Origin: CAITSH01 sp025356665 | GTDB lineage: Bacteria > Pseudomonadota > Gammaproteobacteria > Burkholderiales > SG8-39 | Direction: 5' to 3' | Assembly: GCA_025356665.1 (NCBI GenBank) | Contig: JANXRV010000097.1 | Location: 23,694-87,693 of the forward strand | Length of the DNA: 64,000 nt | Shown here: piece by piece, positions 51,606 to 60,006 of the stretch | How the letters are laid out: every line of letters starts with the position of its first letter | Numbering within the stretch: position 1 is the first letter of the stretch | The notes under the pieces: model-generated | Told to the model about the DNA's origin: nothing | Seen by the model: only the letters and a program-made list of their open reading frames with translations | Databases searched by the model: none | Made by a program: the position numbers and the translations under genes

Positions 51606-51638
51606 GCTGGAAACCCGCGCCAGACGGGCGTTTCCAGC
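51606..51638. repeat. 33-nt palindromic element (best copy)
   Basis: Outer arms ATGCTGGAAA and TTTCCAGCAT (51604-51613, 51631-51640) with inner CCCG/CGGG pairs form a long imperfect hairpin. The core is shared with 45690-45720 and more weakly with 15813-15845. It lies in the spacer upstream of the RraA-like gene. Confidence 0.78.
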
Positions 51639-51696
51639 ATATATGCGAATTTAATATGCTATAGCGAAAATGCTGCGACGAAACAGCACCAAAAAG

Positions 51697-51728
51697 AAAA
51701 ACCCCGCGCCTTGCGACGCGGGGTTTTT
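51697..51728. terminator. Strong bidirectional rho-independent terminator
   Basis: A perfect 12-bp stem (AAAAACCCCGCG and its complement) has an 8-nt loop and T/A runs at both ends. It lies 24 bp beyond the stop of the metallo-beta-lactamase-fold gene (51752, minus strand) and separates it from the RraA-like operon. Confidence 0.94.
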
Positions 51729-51751
51729 AGGGTGCTGCAAGCCCTTGCGGT

Positions 51752-53212
51752 TCAGCGCTTGCGGCTGGCCGTGGCGTAGAGCTCGCCGACCGGCACGACG
51801 CGGCCATGCAACGGCAGAATCTTCGCCACATCAAACTTGAGGCGCTCGATATTGTCGATCAGGTTGACGTTGTTGGCGTTGGGCGTGGCCGGCACCGGCG
51901 CGTTGGGCGGCGACGGGGTGTAGGCGTCAGCCTCGATCAGGAGTTTTTCCTTGGGCAGGTAGACCATCATGAAGGTGTCGTTGTGCACGCCGTCCTTCAC
52001 ACGGTGGATCTCGATGCTGCGCGTGGCGTCCTTCATTTCCAGCTTGTCGCCGACCGTGACTATCTTCGCCTTCTTTTTCGACTTGGTCAGCAGGTCTGGC
52101 GCGATGGTGTTCTTGGCCGCCAGGTTCTTCTCGAAGTACGCCTTGTTGCCCGCCTGTGTGACGATGGTCAGACCCGCAGCCGCCGCCGTGCGCACGCCGC
52201 CGGCATGATCAAAGTGGTTGTGCGTGTTGATCATGAAGCGGATCGGCTTGCCGGGAACAAGCTTGTTCACCTGCTCGATCACCGGACCGCTGCGGCCGTC
52301 ATTGAGCGGAGCCTCGACCAGCACCATGTGATCCTTCATCTCGATCGCCACGCTATTGTGCGAACCGCCGGCGATATGCCACACGCCCTCGGCCACCTTT
52401 TCGGCAAGCACGCGCTCGCTGTATTTCTCCACAAGCTCGGGCACCTTGATGTCGGCGCTCGCGCCCGGCTGCACTTCCTTGACGTTCACGTCCAGCACGG
52501 GGAAACCGCCTTGCGACTGCCGGATGTGCGTCGGGAAGTGCGAACCGCTGACTTCGCGGTAATCGCCGTAGGTGGTGACCGCCGCCACCTCGCCGACCAC
52601 CGGATCGGACAGGCGCGACTCGACGCGCTCGACCATGTAAGTCTCGTTGATGAACGCGGTTGCGCTGAACTTGCCCGGCTCGGTGAACTTCACCGCAGCG
52701 ACCGACTTGCCGTCCTTGCTGGTGCTAAAGCTGACGGTGGCCTTGTTTTTCATCGCCGCCTTGATCACGCCGTGCGGGGTGATCCACAACTGGTGCACGC
52801 GATCATCGATATAGCGCGGGCCGGGTTGAACGTTGCTGCCGGCCATATTCCAGGCGAGGTTGCCGCTGACAAACTGGTCGTTGCGCTGCTGGCCGGCCAG
52901 AGGATAACCGCCGCCGCCCTTGGGCTCGGCGCGACTGAGCGTGATCTCCTCGCGCATCGAGGCGGTGTCGTAATTGATGGTGCGAATCATGCTATGCACC
53001 GTGATCTTGGGCCATGCGGTGCCGGGCAGGAAGGCCTGCCCATAGGTATAGCCAGTGCCTTCGGCCACATAGCGGATGGTCTTGGGTTCGCCCATCGCGG
53101 CTGCGGCCCGCTTCAAAATGGCATCAGCCTCATCGGCCAGCACCGCGCCCGAAATAAAACCCAGCGCAACGCAGGACAAGCCCGCTCGCACGATCAACTT
53201 CTTGCTCAACAT
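51752..53212 (-). CDS. Exported metallo-beta-lactamase-fold hydrolase
   Basis: The 486-aa product starts at ATG 53212 with GGGGAG upstream. A signal peptide (about 1-26, ending AVLA) precedes a large N-terminal beta-rich region (about 30-270). The C-terminal MBL domain carries HNHFDHAGG (His331, His333, Asp335, His336), His410, Asp429 and His469 as metal ligands. It is probably a periplasmic lactonase, esterase or sulfatase-like hydrolase. It is monocistronic and bounded by the terminator at 51697. The substrate is unknown. Confidence 0.88.
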   Translation of the reverse strand: MLSKKLIVRAGLSCVALGFISGAVLADEADAILKRAAAAMGEPKTIRYVAEGTGYTYGQAFLPGTAWPKITVHSMIRTINYDTASMREEITLSRAEPKGGGGYPLAGQQRNDQFVSGNLAWNMAGSNVQPGPRYIDDRVHQLWITPHGVIKAAMKNKATVSFSTSKDGKSVAAVKFTEPGKFSATAFINETYMVERVESRLSDPVVGEVAAVTTYGDYREVSGSHFPTHIRQSQGGFPVLDVNVKEVQPGASADIKVPELVEKYSERVLAEKVAEGVWHIAGGSHNSVAIEMKDHMVLVEAPLNDGRSGPVIEQVNKLVPGKPIRFMINTHNHFDHAGGVRTAAAAGLTIVTQAGNKAYFEKNLAAKNTIAPDLLTKSKKKAKIVTVGDKLEMKDATRSIEIHRVKDGVHNDTFMMVYLPKEKLLIEADAYTPSPPNAPVPATPNANNVNLIDNIERLKFDVAKILPLHGRVVPVGELYATASRKR

Positions 53213-53298
53213 GGTCTTTCTCCCCTGGTTGAAAACCGGCCGGAGGGCCGGACACAGGGAGGTAAACATGCCGAACCGGGGATTCTATTCCCCTAGTA

Positions 53299-53372
53299 TT
53301 GCGATCTTTCCACTTCGGGTTGCAATCTTTCCACTTCGGATTGCGCGCTTTCCACTTCGGTTGCGAATTTCC
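53299..53372. repeat. About 21-bp tandem repeat, 3 units plus a partial
   Basis: Units begin TTGCGATCTTTCCACTTCGG, TTGCAATCTTTCCACTTCGG and TTGCGCGCTTTCCACTTCGG, followed by a degenerate TTGCGAATTTCC. They lie between the MBL gene start (53212) and the stop of the hypothetical gene (53387). Confidence 0.9.
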
Positions 53373-53386
53373 CCCGGCGCAATCCC

Positions 53387-53791
53387 TTATTCTTCCTCTA
53401 CGCGCACGCGTAGGGTCTTTTTGCGCGGCAGCGCGGCATTTTCGCGAAACTGCTGCTCCCAATAGGCCACATCCGTCGGGCCCGGCGCGGCGCCGGCAAG
53501 CATGGCACCGGTACTGGGCGATTTGGCGCAAATGGCCAGTCCCTCCTCGGTCAGGCGGTAAGTCATGCCATCACCTTGCAACCAGCGCTGCTTTTTCCAG
53601 TAATCAATGGCGCGGCCCTTGATCAAAAAATCGACCAGATTGCGCTGCATGTCCACCGGCGCGAGCGGCTCAGCGCTTGGTGCCGCGCCGGACTGCGCCA
53701 CCCTGAAGGCGGCGACGGTATAGGCGCGGATTTCCGCCTGTTTTTCCGGAAAATCCTCTGGCGCATAAAATTTGACGGGTTGGGTCAGCAT
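53387..53791 (-). CDS. Hypothetical protein, 134 aa
   Basis: The start is taken at ATG 53791 (MLTQPVKFYAPEDFPEKQ); the longer frame to 53947 reads through a likely promoter region. It is soluble, with no signal or membrane segment. A KGRAIDYWKKQRWLQGDGMTYRLTEEGLAICA stretch resembles a small winged-helix-like or restriction/DNA-binding accessory fold, and the C-terminus is acidic/basic mixed. I do not recognise the family. It is divergent from the SnoaL-PPOX gene. Confidence 0.6.
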   Translation of the reverse strand: MLTQPVKFYAPEDFPEKQAEIRAYTVAAFRVAQSGAAPSAEPLAPVDMQRNLVDFLIKGRAIDYWKKQRWLQGDGMTYRLTEEGLAICAKSPSTGAMLAGAAPGPTDVAYWEQQFRENAALPRKKTLRVRVEEE

Positions 53792-54041
53792 GGGGTGTCT
53801 TTGAAAGGGGGCTGCGGGGGCGGTCGCGACGGGATGATCCGCCGCACACTTCACGCCGCACCTTGCGTTGAAAGACGTCCATTCTATGCCCTGCGGCGCA
53901 AACCGGGTACGGCCGCGCTGCTTTATGATGTTGGCCTTGGCTACCAAAAAGCGGTAGTAATCTGTCGCCCCTCTTTACTGCACCACGCGGCGCACGCCAC
54001 CACAGCGCCGTTCCAGACCATTCAAAATAAGGAAACACCCC

Positions 54042-54848
54042 ATGTCGGACTCAATCAAATGCGTCAGCGATTTCCTCGACTCGCTGCGCCCCGCCGCCGA
54101 CGGCAAACCCGCACCGCGCGCCGAACTGCTCACCGAAGACGCCATCTTCCAGACGCTGGGCAAGATCGAAGGCCGCGACGCCGTGATCGCGCGCATGAGC
54201 AACGATGGCGCAGGCGCGGCCTACCGCACCATGCAATGGGAAACGCCGGTCCTTGAGGGCGCCGACGTGCGTATCACCGGCCGCATGCCGGCCGGCTCGA
54301 CGGTGGGTGGCGTAATCATCACCTTCCAGTTCAATGCCGGGCGCATCAGCGCCGTACTGCAACAACCGCTGCCCGGCGCGCCGATACCGGCCACGCCGAT
54401 CAAGATCACCGAAGAAATACGCGCCATGGTGGCCAACGCGCAGGTTGACGGCTTTCCGATGACCGTGGCGCACGTAGACCTCAAGGGCCAGCCCATCATC
54501 TCGTTTCGCGGCTCGACGCAGGTCTTCAGCGACACCCAGCTCGCCATCTGGGTGCGCAACGCCGACGGCAATTTTTTGAACGCGGTCAAGGCCAACCCCA
54601 AGCTCGCGCTGATGTACCGCAATGGCAAGACACGCGCCCTTTATCAGTTTCAGGGCCGTGCCCATGTTTCCACCGACGCCAAGGCGCGCGAGCAGATTTT
54701 TTCCAACATGAACCAGAGCGAACGCAACCATGACTATGCGCAGACCGGCATCGCCCTCGTCATCGACCTTGACCGCATCGAAGGCTGGGCCGGCATGAAC
54801 CCCGACGGGCAGGTGGGCAAGGTGCGCATGCTGCGGGATGCGGGCTGA
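54042..54848 (+). CDS. SnoaL-like domain fused to a pyridoxamine 5'-phosphate oxidase (PPOX) domain
   Basis: The 268-aa protein has an N-terminal NTF2/SnoaL-like region (about 1-120; FLDSLRPAADGKPAPRAELLTEDAIFQTLGKIEGRDAV). The C-terminal half (about 125-268) has PPOX split-barrel features: ISFRGSTQVFSDTQLAIWVRN, MYRNGKTRALYQFQGRAHV and VIDLDRIEGW. It probably binds FMN, F420 or haem and a hydrophobic ligand. AAGGA precedes the ATG. The cluster continues with exported hydrolases. The activity is unknown. Confidence 0.82.
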   Translation: MSDSIKCVSDFLDSLRPAADGKPAPRAELLTEDAIFQTLGKIEGRDAVIARMSNDGAGAAYRTMQWETPVLEGADVRITGRMPAGSTVGGVIITFQFNAGRISAVLQQPLPGAPIPATPIKITEEIRAMVANAQVDGFPMTVAHVDLKGQPIISFRGSTQVFSDTQLAIWVRNADGNFLNAVKANPKLALMYRNGKTRALYQFQGRAHVSTDAKAREQIFSNMNQSERNHDYAQTGIALVIDLDRIEGWAGMNPDGQVGKVRMLRDAG

Positions 54849-54892
54849 GTACAGGCGCGGGCTGCTTTTTACCGAAAATACCTGGAGAACAC

Positions 54893-56170
54893 ATGAAAAC
54901 AACTTTATCTTCGCTTTGCCTTGCAGTGCTTCTGGCGGGATTGACGGCACCGACCCGCGCCGCCCCGGTCGAGCCGATCATGTCACTCGCCGGCAAGGAA
55001 AAAGCGCCCCTGCTCGACACCCTCAAGGAGCTCGTATCCATCGAATCGGGCAGCGGCGACCGTGAAGGCCTGGATAAAATCGCCAACCTGATTGCGGCAC
55101 GCCTGCAGGCCCTGGGCGGCAAGGTCGAACAAATCGAGGCGGGCACAGACGTGTACCGCATGTTCGACACACCCAAGCAGATCGGCAAGGTGGTCCTGGC
55201 GCGCTTTGCCGGCAGCGGCACGAAAAAAATCCTGCTCATCGCGCACATGGACACCGTGTACCTGCGCGGCATGCTGGCACAGCAACCGTTTCGCATTGAA
55301 GGCAACCGCGCCTACGGCCTGGGCATCGCCGATGACAAGCACGGCATCGCGGTGATCCTGCACACCCTCGCCATGCTCAAGCAGATGAATTTTCGCGACT
55401 ATGGCGAAATCACCGTGATGATCAATGGCGACGAGGAAATCAGCTCGCCCGCCTCGCGCGGCCTGCTTACCAAGCTTGGCGCCGAGGCTGATGCGGTGTT
55501 TTCCTTCGAGTCCACGCCCGCCGCATCGGATCGCCTCGCACTGGTGACCGCCGGCATCGGCGCGTTCATCCTCAAGGTCGAGGGCCGCGCGTCGCACGCC
55601 GGCAGTGCGCCCGAGCAGGGTCGCAACGCCCTCTACGAACTGGCCCACCAGATCATGCAGACGCGCGACCTCTCGGATCCGGCTATCGGGCTGAAGATGA
55701 ACTGGACTGTCGCCAGCGCCGGCACCAATCGCAATGTCATCCCGGCGGTGGCTTCGGCGTCGGCCGACGTCAGGGTGGCGCGTGTCGCCGACTATGACGG
55801 CATCGAAAAAAAGGTGCGCGAGCGTATTAAGAACCAGTTGATCCCGGATACCAAGCTGACGCTGGATTTCGAGCGCCGCCGTCCGCCGCTCGAATCGCGC
55901 CCGCCGTCGTTGGCCTTGGCCACGCACGCCCAGAAAATCTATGCCGAACTTGGCCGACCGCTGTTGGTGAGCAACGTCGCTGTAGGCGGCGGTACCGATG
56001 CCGCCTTCGCCGGCCTCAAGGCGACGGGCCCGGTACTGGAGAGCATGGGCCTGCGCGGTTTCGGCTCGCATTCCAACAACGCCGAATACATCGAAATCGA
56101 GTCGATCGAGCAACGCCTTTACCTCGCGACGCGCCTGATCATGGACTTCGCCCAGGGCAAGGACAAATAA
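54893..56170 (+). CDS. Exported M20 family carboxypeptidase (glutamate carboxypeptidase, CPG2-like)
   Basis: The 425-aa product has a signal peptide (about 1-23, ending PTRA). Dizinc site motifs appear in order: HMDTVY (near 117-122), GIADDKHG (bridging Asp near 145), GDEEIS (near 180), FES (near 204) and GFGSHSNNAEYIEI with the last His near 390. Length and motifs match carboxypeptidase G2, which removes C-terminal glutamate from folates. GGAG precedes the ATG. The next gene starts 3 bp after its stop. Confidence 0.92.
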   Translation: MKTTLSSLCLAVLLAGLTAPTRAAPVEPIMSLAGKEKAPLLDTLKELVSIESGSGDREGLDKIANLIAARLQALGGKVEQIEAGTDVYRMFDTPKQIGKVVLARFAGSGTKKILLIAHMDTVYLRGMLAQQPFRIEGNRAYGLGIADDKHGIAVILHTLAMLKQMNFRDYGEITVMINGDEEISSPASRGLLTKLGAEADAVFSFESTPAASDRLALVTAGIGAFILKVEGRASHAGSAPEQGRNALYELAHQIMQTRDLSDPAIGLKMNWTVASAGTNRNVIPAVASASADVRVARVADYDGIEKKVRERIKNQLIPDTKLTLDFERRRPPLESRPPSLALATHAQKIYAELGRPLLVSNVAVGGGTDAAFAGLKATGPVLESMGLRGFGSHSNNAEYIEIESIEQRLYLATRLIMDFAQGKDK

Positions 56171-56173
56171 TCA

Positions 56174-56824
56174 ATGCGCATCCTCCCCGCACTTTGCATT
56201 GCGCTGTTCGCACTTGCGACACCGGCCTTGGCACAAGCCCCCCACAGCCACCAGCACAGCTTCGGCGACGCCGACAAATGGGCCAAGGTGTTCGATGACC
56301 CGGAGCGCGACGCCTGGCAAAAGCCGCACGAGGTGATTGAGGCCCTTGCACTCAAACCCGATGCGGTGGTGGCCGACCTCGGTGCCGGCACCGGCTATTT
56401 CGCCATGCGACTTGCGCACATGGTCTCAAAGGGTCGCGTCTACGGCGTGGACCTCGAACCGGACATGGTGAAGTACCTCGCCGAACGCGCTAAAAAAGAA
56501 GGCCTGAAAAACCTCAGCGCCGTGCAGGGCACGCCCTCGGATGCCAAGCTGCCGGCCAAGGTCGACCTGGTGTTGCTGGTGGATGTATATCACCACATCG
56601 ACGCGCGCGAAGCCTACTTCGGCAAGCTCGCCGCGGCGTTAAAACCCGGCGGACGCGTGGCCATCATCGACTTCAACGCCAGCTCCAAAGTCGGCCCGCC
56701 GGTGGGAGAGCGCATGACCGCCGAACAGGTGCAGGCGGAAATGGGCAAGGCCGCTTACCGCCTCGCGGCCCACCACGACTTCTTGCCCAACCAGTACTTC
56801 CTGGTGTTCGAGCGCAGCAAATAA
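56174..56824 (+). CDS. Class I SAM-dependent methyltransferase with N-terminal signal peptide
   Basis: The 216-aa product has a cleavable-looking signal (MRILPALCIALFALATPALAQ), then a His-rich HSHQHSF. The SAM-binding motif VADLGAGTGYFAMRLA lies near 59-74, with GVDLEPDMV and LLVDVYHHID following. A methyltransferase carrying a signal peptide is odd because SAM is cytoplasmic; the domain may act on a different ligand or before export. It starts 3 bp after the carboxypeptidase stop. Confidence 0.88.
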   Translation: MRILPALCIALFALATPALAQAPHSHQHSFGDADKWAKVFDDPERDAWQKPHEVIEALALKPDAVVADLGAGTGYFAMRLAHMVSKGRVYGVDLEPDMVKYLAERAKKEGLKNLSAVQGTPSDAKLPAKVDLVLLVDVYHHIDAREAYFGKLAAALKPGGRVAIIDFNASSKVGPPVGERMTAEQVQAEMGKAAYRLAAHHDFLPNQYFLVFERSK

Positions 56825-57006
56825 CGGGTGATAACAAACAAAGGACAACAAGCTACGCACAATACCGTCTTCTGGCGGCATCCATGATGTCGCGGTAGAC
56901 TCATCTCAAAACAAGGCGGCACAAGACCGCTCGCACGACTTTACTTTGGCTTATGCAGCAAGCTCGGGCATAAAAAAAGCGGCACCCACCAACCGGAGGA
57001 AACACC

Positions 57007-58134
57007 ATGTCACTCGATTCCGCACGCGACTGCGCCACCCACACCCAGGGCGCCTGCAACTGCGCCACCTTCGAAATCACCGCCGAGCAGTTCGGCACGC
57101 GCCGCGGCTTCATGCAAGCCATGGGTGCGATCACGGCGACCGCCGCCCTGCCCGCCTGCACCAGCATGGGTTCCTCGGCCGCCGCGCCAAAGCTCATCGA
57201 CACCCACCACCACTTTTATCCGCCCGCCTACCAGAAAGCCTGGCTCGGTTGGGAGGCCGAGCGCAAGATCCCGCACTTCACGCAGCAGGTGGGCTGGAGC
57301 ATCGAGAAAGCGCTGGCTGAAATGGACAAGGGCGGCGTCAAGACCGGCATTCTGTCGCTCGCCTCCACGCCCGGCGTGTGGTTCGACAAGGGCCCGGCCG
57401 AGGCCATCAAGATGGCGCGCGAGTGCAATGACTTTGGCGCCAAGATGGTCAAAGACTACCCGGGCCGCTTCGGCCTGTTTGCCACGCTGCCGATGATAGA
57501 CGTCGAGGCCAGCCTGAAAGAAATCGCCTATGCGTTTGACGTGCTCAAGGCCGACGGCGTGGGCCTGCAGACCAACTACGGCGACGTGTGGCCCGGCGAC
57601 GCCAAATTCAAGCCGATCTTCGACGAACTCAACCGCCGCAAGGCCGTGGTGTACTTCCACCCGCTCGTCGCCGCCTGCTGCGGCCGCCTGTCGGTGGGCA
57701 CCTTCCCCGCCGTCATCGAAGTGCCGCACGACACCACGCGCGCCGTGGTGAGCCTGCTCTTGTCGGGCACGCTTGCGCGCAACCGCGACACCAAGTGGCT
57801 GTTCAGCCACGGCGGCGGCACCGTGCCCATGCTCGCAGGTCGCATGGATTACTTCTTCAAGTTCCGCCCCGACGCCAAGACCATCGCACCCGATGGCTTC
57901 GAGGCCGAGTTCAAGCGCCTGTTCTACGACACCGCCAACGCCACACACCCCTCGTCGATGGCCGCACTGCTCAAGCTCATCCCCGAGTCGCAGGTGGTGT
58001 TCGGCACCGACTACCCGTATGTGCCCATCGACACCCAGGCGGCGGCCATCCGCAAACTGGGCTTGTCGGACGCGACGGCGCAAGCCATCGAGAGCGGCAA
58101 CGCCATGAACCTGGTGCCGCGACTGAAGAACTAG
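57007..58134 (+). CDS. Secreted ACMSD-like amidohydrolase with twin-arginine/lipoprotein-type N-terminus
   Basis: The 375-aa product starts at ATG 57007 with GGAGGA upstream. A long N-terminal region contains TRRGFMQAMGAITATAALPACTS, which combines an RR-containing hydrophobic segment with a lipobox-like LPAC near 53. The hydrolase domain then starts at LIDTHHHFYPP (HxH near 66), with VYFHPL, FSHGGGTVP and FGTDYPY matching ACMSD/amidohydrolase-2 metal ligands. It is probably Tat-exported after folding with its metal. The reaction is a decarboxylation or hydrolysis of unknown substrate. Confidence 0.88.
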   Translation: MSLDSARDCATHTQGACNCATFEITAEQFGTRRGFMQAMGAITATAALPACTSMGSSAAAPKLIDTHHHFYPPAYQKAWLGWEAERKIPHFTQQVGWSIEKALAEMDKGGVKTGILSLASTPGVWFDKGPAEAIKMARECNDFGAKMVKDYPGRFGLFATLPMIDVEASLKEIAYAFDVLKADGVGLQTNYGDVWPGDAKFKPIFDELNRRKAVVYFHPLVAACCGRLSVGTFPAVIEVPHDTTRAVVSLLLSGTLARNRDTKWLFSHGGGTVPMLAGRMDYFFKFRPDAKTIAPDGFEAEFKRLFYDTANATHPSSMAALLKLIPESQVVFGTDYPYVPIDTQAAAIRKLGLSDATAQAIESGNAMNLVPRLKN

Positions 58135-58187
58135 GGTAAAAAAAGGAACCGGCGCGTCAATGCTGACTGCCATAGGTCTTGACGTTG

Positions 58188-58203
58188 GTAACCTTTAAGT
58201 TAC
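58188..58203. promoter_or_regulatory. Palindrome just before the first HigB-like toxin gene
   Basis: A dyad GTAAC-CTTTAA-GTTAC ends 1 nt before the ATG at 58205, with TTGACG at 58179-58184. It is a plausible autoregulatory operator for the antitoxin. Inference from position and symmetry. Confidence 0.4.
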
Positions 58204-58204
58204 A

Positions 58205-58546
58205 ATGGTCGAACTAGATGTTTTGATTTACCAGACCGCAGATGCGCGAAAGCCGTTTGCGGTCTGGCTCGATGCACTCAAAGATCGTCTGGCGCGCGTA
58301 CGAATCCGCACCCGCATCAACCGGCTCGCGCTGGGCAATCCGGGCGACCATCGGGCACTGGATGGCGGCGTGTTTGAACTGCGTATTGACTGGGGGCCCG
58401 GATACCGTGTCTATTTCGCCCGCACGGGAAATACGATCGTCCTGCTGCTCTGTGGCGGGGACAAAACAACGCAGCAAAAGGATATCGAACATGCAAAAGC
58501 GTACTTCCAGGACTACAAAACCCGCACCGCCAAGCGTGTCCTATGA
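58205..58546 (+). CDS. HigB/RelE-like toxin (phage-derived Gp49-like family)
   Basis: The 113-aa product has LIYQTADARKPFAVWLDALKD at the start, then DHRALDGGVFELRIDWGPGYRVYFAR and LLLCGGDKTTQQKDIEHAK, the pattern of the addiction-module killer/Gp49-like RelE superfamily. It is probably a ribosome-dependent mRNase. It overlaps the downstream antitoxin gene by 56 bp, giving the toxin-first order of higBA. There is no clear ribosome-binding site because the operator-like dyad abuts the start. Confidence 0.88.
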   Translation: MVELDVLIYQTADARKPFAVWLDALKDRLARVRIRTRINRLALGNPGDHRALDGGVFELRIDWGPGYRVYFARTGNTIVLLLCGGDKTTQQKDIEHAKAYFQDYKTRTAKRVL

Positions 58547-58949
58547 GGCGTTGCTCATCGAACAACTCAAAGATCCCGAAGAGGCAGCGGCCTACATAGA
58601 GGCCGCCATCGAAGACGGCGATCAGGCAGCGCTCATGCTCGCCCTGCGCCATGTCGCGCAGGCACTGGGCGGCGTCTCCGAGATTGCCCGCAAATCAAAG
58701 CTCACGCGCGAAGCCACATACCGCATGCTGTCCAAAACAGGCAACCCGGAACTACGCAGCCTGACGGCCATTCTCGGCGCAGCAGGCCTGCGCCTGTCGG
58801 TAAAGCCGATTCTGAAACACGCGACGAGGCCGGTGAAGCGAGCCCGCGCGAAAACGCGCGACAGCAGCGCAATTGTCGATTGGTCCAAAGCCGAGCGCGT
58901 GCGTATGCCAAACCTGAAACCAACACCGCCGTCCAGACTGCGCAAATAA
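58491..58949 (+). CDS. HigA-like antitoxin with helix-turn-helix
   Basis: The 152-aa product starts at ATG 58491 inside the toxin gene (MQKRTSRTTK). The core EQLKDPEEAAAYIEAAIEDGDQAALMLALRHVAQALGGVSEIARKSKLTREATYRML is the typical probable addiction-module antidote with an HTH. Such antitoxins normally end near 100 aa. Here a basic tail of about 45 residues (KRARAKTRDSS...) is added. It should neutralise the 58205 toxin and repress the operon. Confidence 0.85.
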   Translation: MQKRTSRTTKPAPPSVSYEALLIEQLKDPEEAAAYIEAAIEDGDQAALMLALRHVAQALGGVSEIARKSKLTREATYRMLSKTGNPELRSLTAILGAAGLRLSVKPILKHATRPVKRARAKTRDSSAIVDWSKAERVRMPNLKPTPPSRLRK

Positions 58950-59031
58950 AACGCAAACGCGCCACCCCGACGCGATTTGTCACAACACGAAGCACGCAAC
59001 ACGGAATAAGCAACGTAAGGAGGAGCACCCC

Positions 59032-60006
59032 ATGAACAAAGCACGACGCACCGTCATATCGCTTGCGGTGTTGGCAGCGGCGCTCGCCGCCCTGCCCGCA
59101 AGCGCACAACGCTACCCCGACAAACCGCTGCGCTACGTCGTGCCTTACGCCTCGGGCGGCGGCACCGACATCCTGGCGCGGTCTCTTGCGCCCAAGGTCG
59201 GCGAAGCGCTGGGCCAGGCGCTCATTGTTGAGAACCGCGCCGGCGCCGGCGGCAACATCGGCGCCGATGCCGTGGCCAAGGCCGCGCCCGACGGCTACAC
59301 CATCCTGATGGGAGCCAACACCATTCCCATCAACGCCAGCCTGGGCAAACTGCCCTTTGACCTGGTGAAGGATTTTTCGCCAGTAGCCATGCTCGCCTCC
59401 GCCCCCATGGTGCTGGTGGTGCATCCGTCGGTCAAAGCCAACACCGTCAAAGAGCTCATCGCCGAGGCCAGGGCCAATCCGGGCAAGCTCAATTATTCGA
59501 ACGCCGGCAACGGCACGCCGCAACACCTTTCGGCGGCGCTGTTCTCGCAAATGGCCGGCATCGACATCACCCACATCGTCTACAAGGGCGCCGGCCCGGC
59601 GGTGACCGATCTTGTCGGCGGGCAGACACAAGTGGCCTTCATGACCATGGCCGCCGTCAAAGCGCACATCGCCGCAGGCAAACTGAAAGCGCTGGCCATC
59701 GCGCCGGCACGCCGCTCGCAGGCCATGCCCGAGCTGCCCACGGTGGCCGAGGCCGGCGTGCCCGGCTTTGAAGTGGACCTGTGGTACGGCGTGTATGCGC
59801 CGGCCAATGTGCCGCGCGACATCGTCATACGCCTCAACACCGAGTTCAACCGCGCCATGACCGCCCCCGACATCAAGGAGCGCCTGGCCACGCTGGGCTT
59901 TGAGGCCTGGACCGGCACGCCCGACCTGCTCGCCACACAAACGCGCAACGACCTGGCCCGCTACGCCGACATCGTCAAGAAGGGCAACATCAAGGCGGAA
60001 CAATGA
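59032..60006 (+). CDS. Bug-family substrate-binding protein
   Basis: The 324-aa product starts at ATG 59032 after AAGGAGGAG. It has a signal peptide (LAVLAAALAALPASAQ), then YPDKPLRYVVPYASGGGTDI and LIVENRAGAGGNIG. Its stop overlaps the start of the YrdC-like gene (ATGA at 60003), which implies translational coupling of a periplasmic receptor with a cytoplasmic protein. Confidence 0.93.
   Translation: MNKARRTVISLAVLAAALAALPASAQRYPDKPLRYVVPYASGGGTDILARSLAPKVGEALGQALIVENRAGAGGNIGADAVAKAAPDGYTILMGANTIPINASLGKLPFDLVKDFSPVAMLASAPMVLVVHPSVKANTVKELIAEARANPGKLNYSNAGNGTPQHLSAALFSQMAGIDITHIVYKGAGPAVTDLVGGQTQVAFMTMAAVKAHIAAGKLKALAIAPARRSQAMPELPTVAEAGVPGFEVDLWYGVYAPANVPRDIVIRLNTEFNRAMTAPDIKERLATLGFEAWTGTPDLLATQTRNDLARYADIVKKGNIKAEQ

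Noticed and set aside
51806..53296. Long plus-strand reading frame (496 codons) opposite the metallo-beta-lactamase-fold gene
   Set aside because: It is rich in His/Arg/Gln and mirrors a gene with clear metal-binding motifs on the minus strand; typical antisense frame of high-GC DNA.
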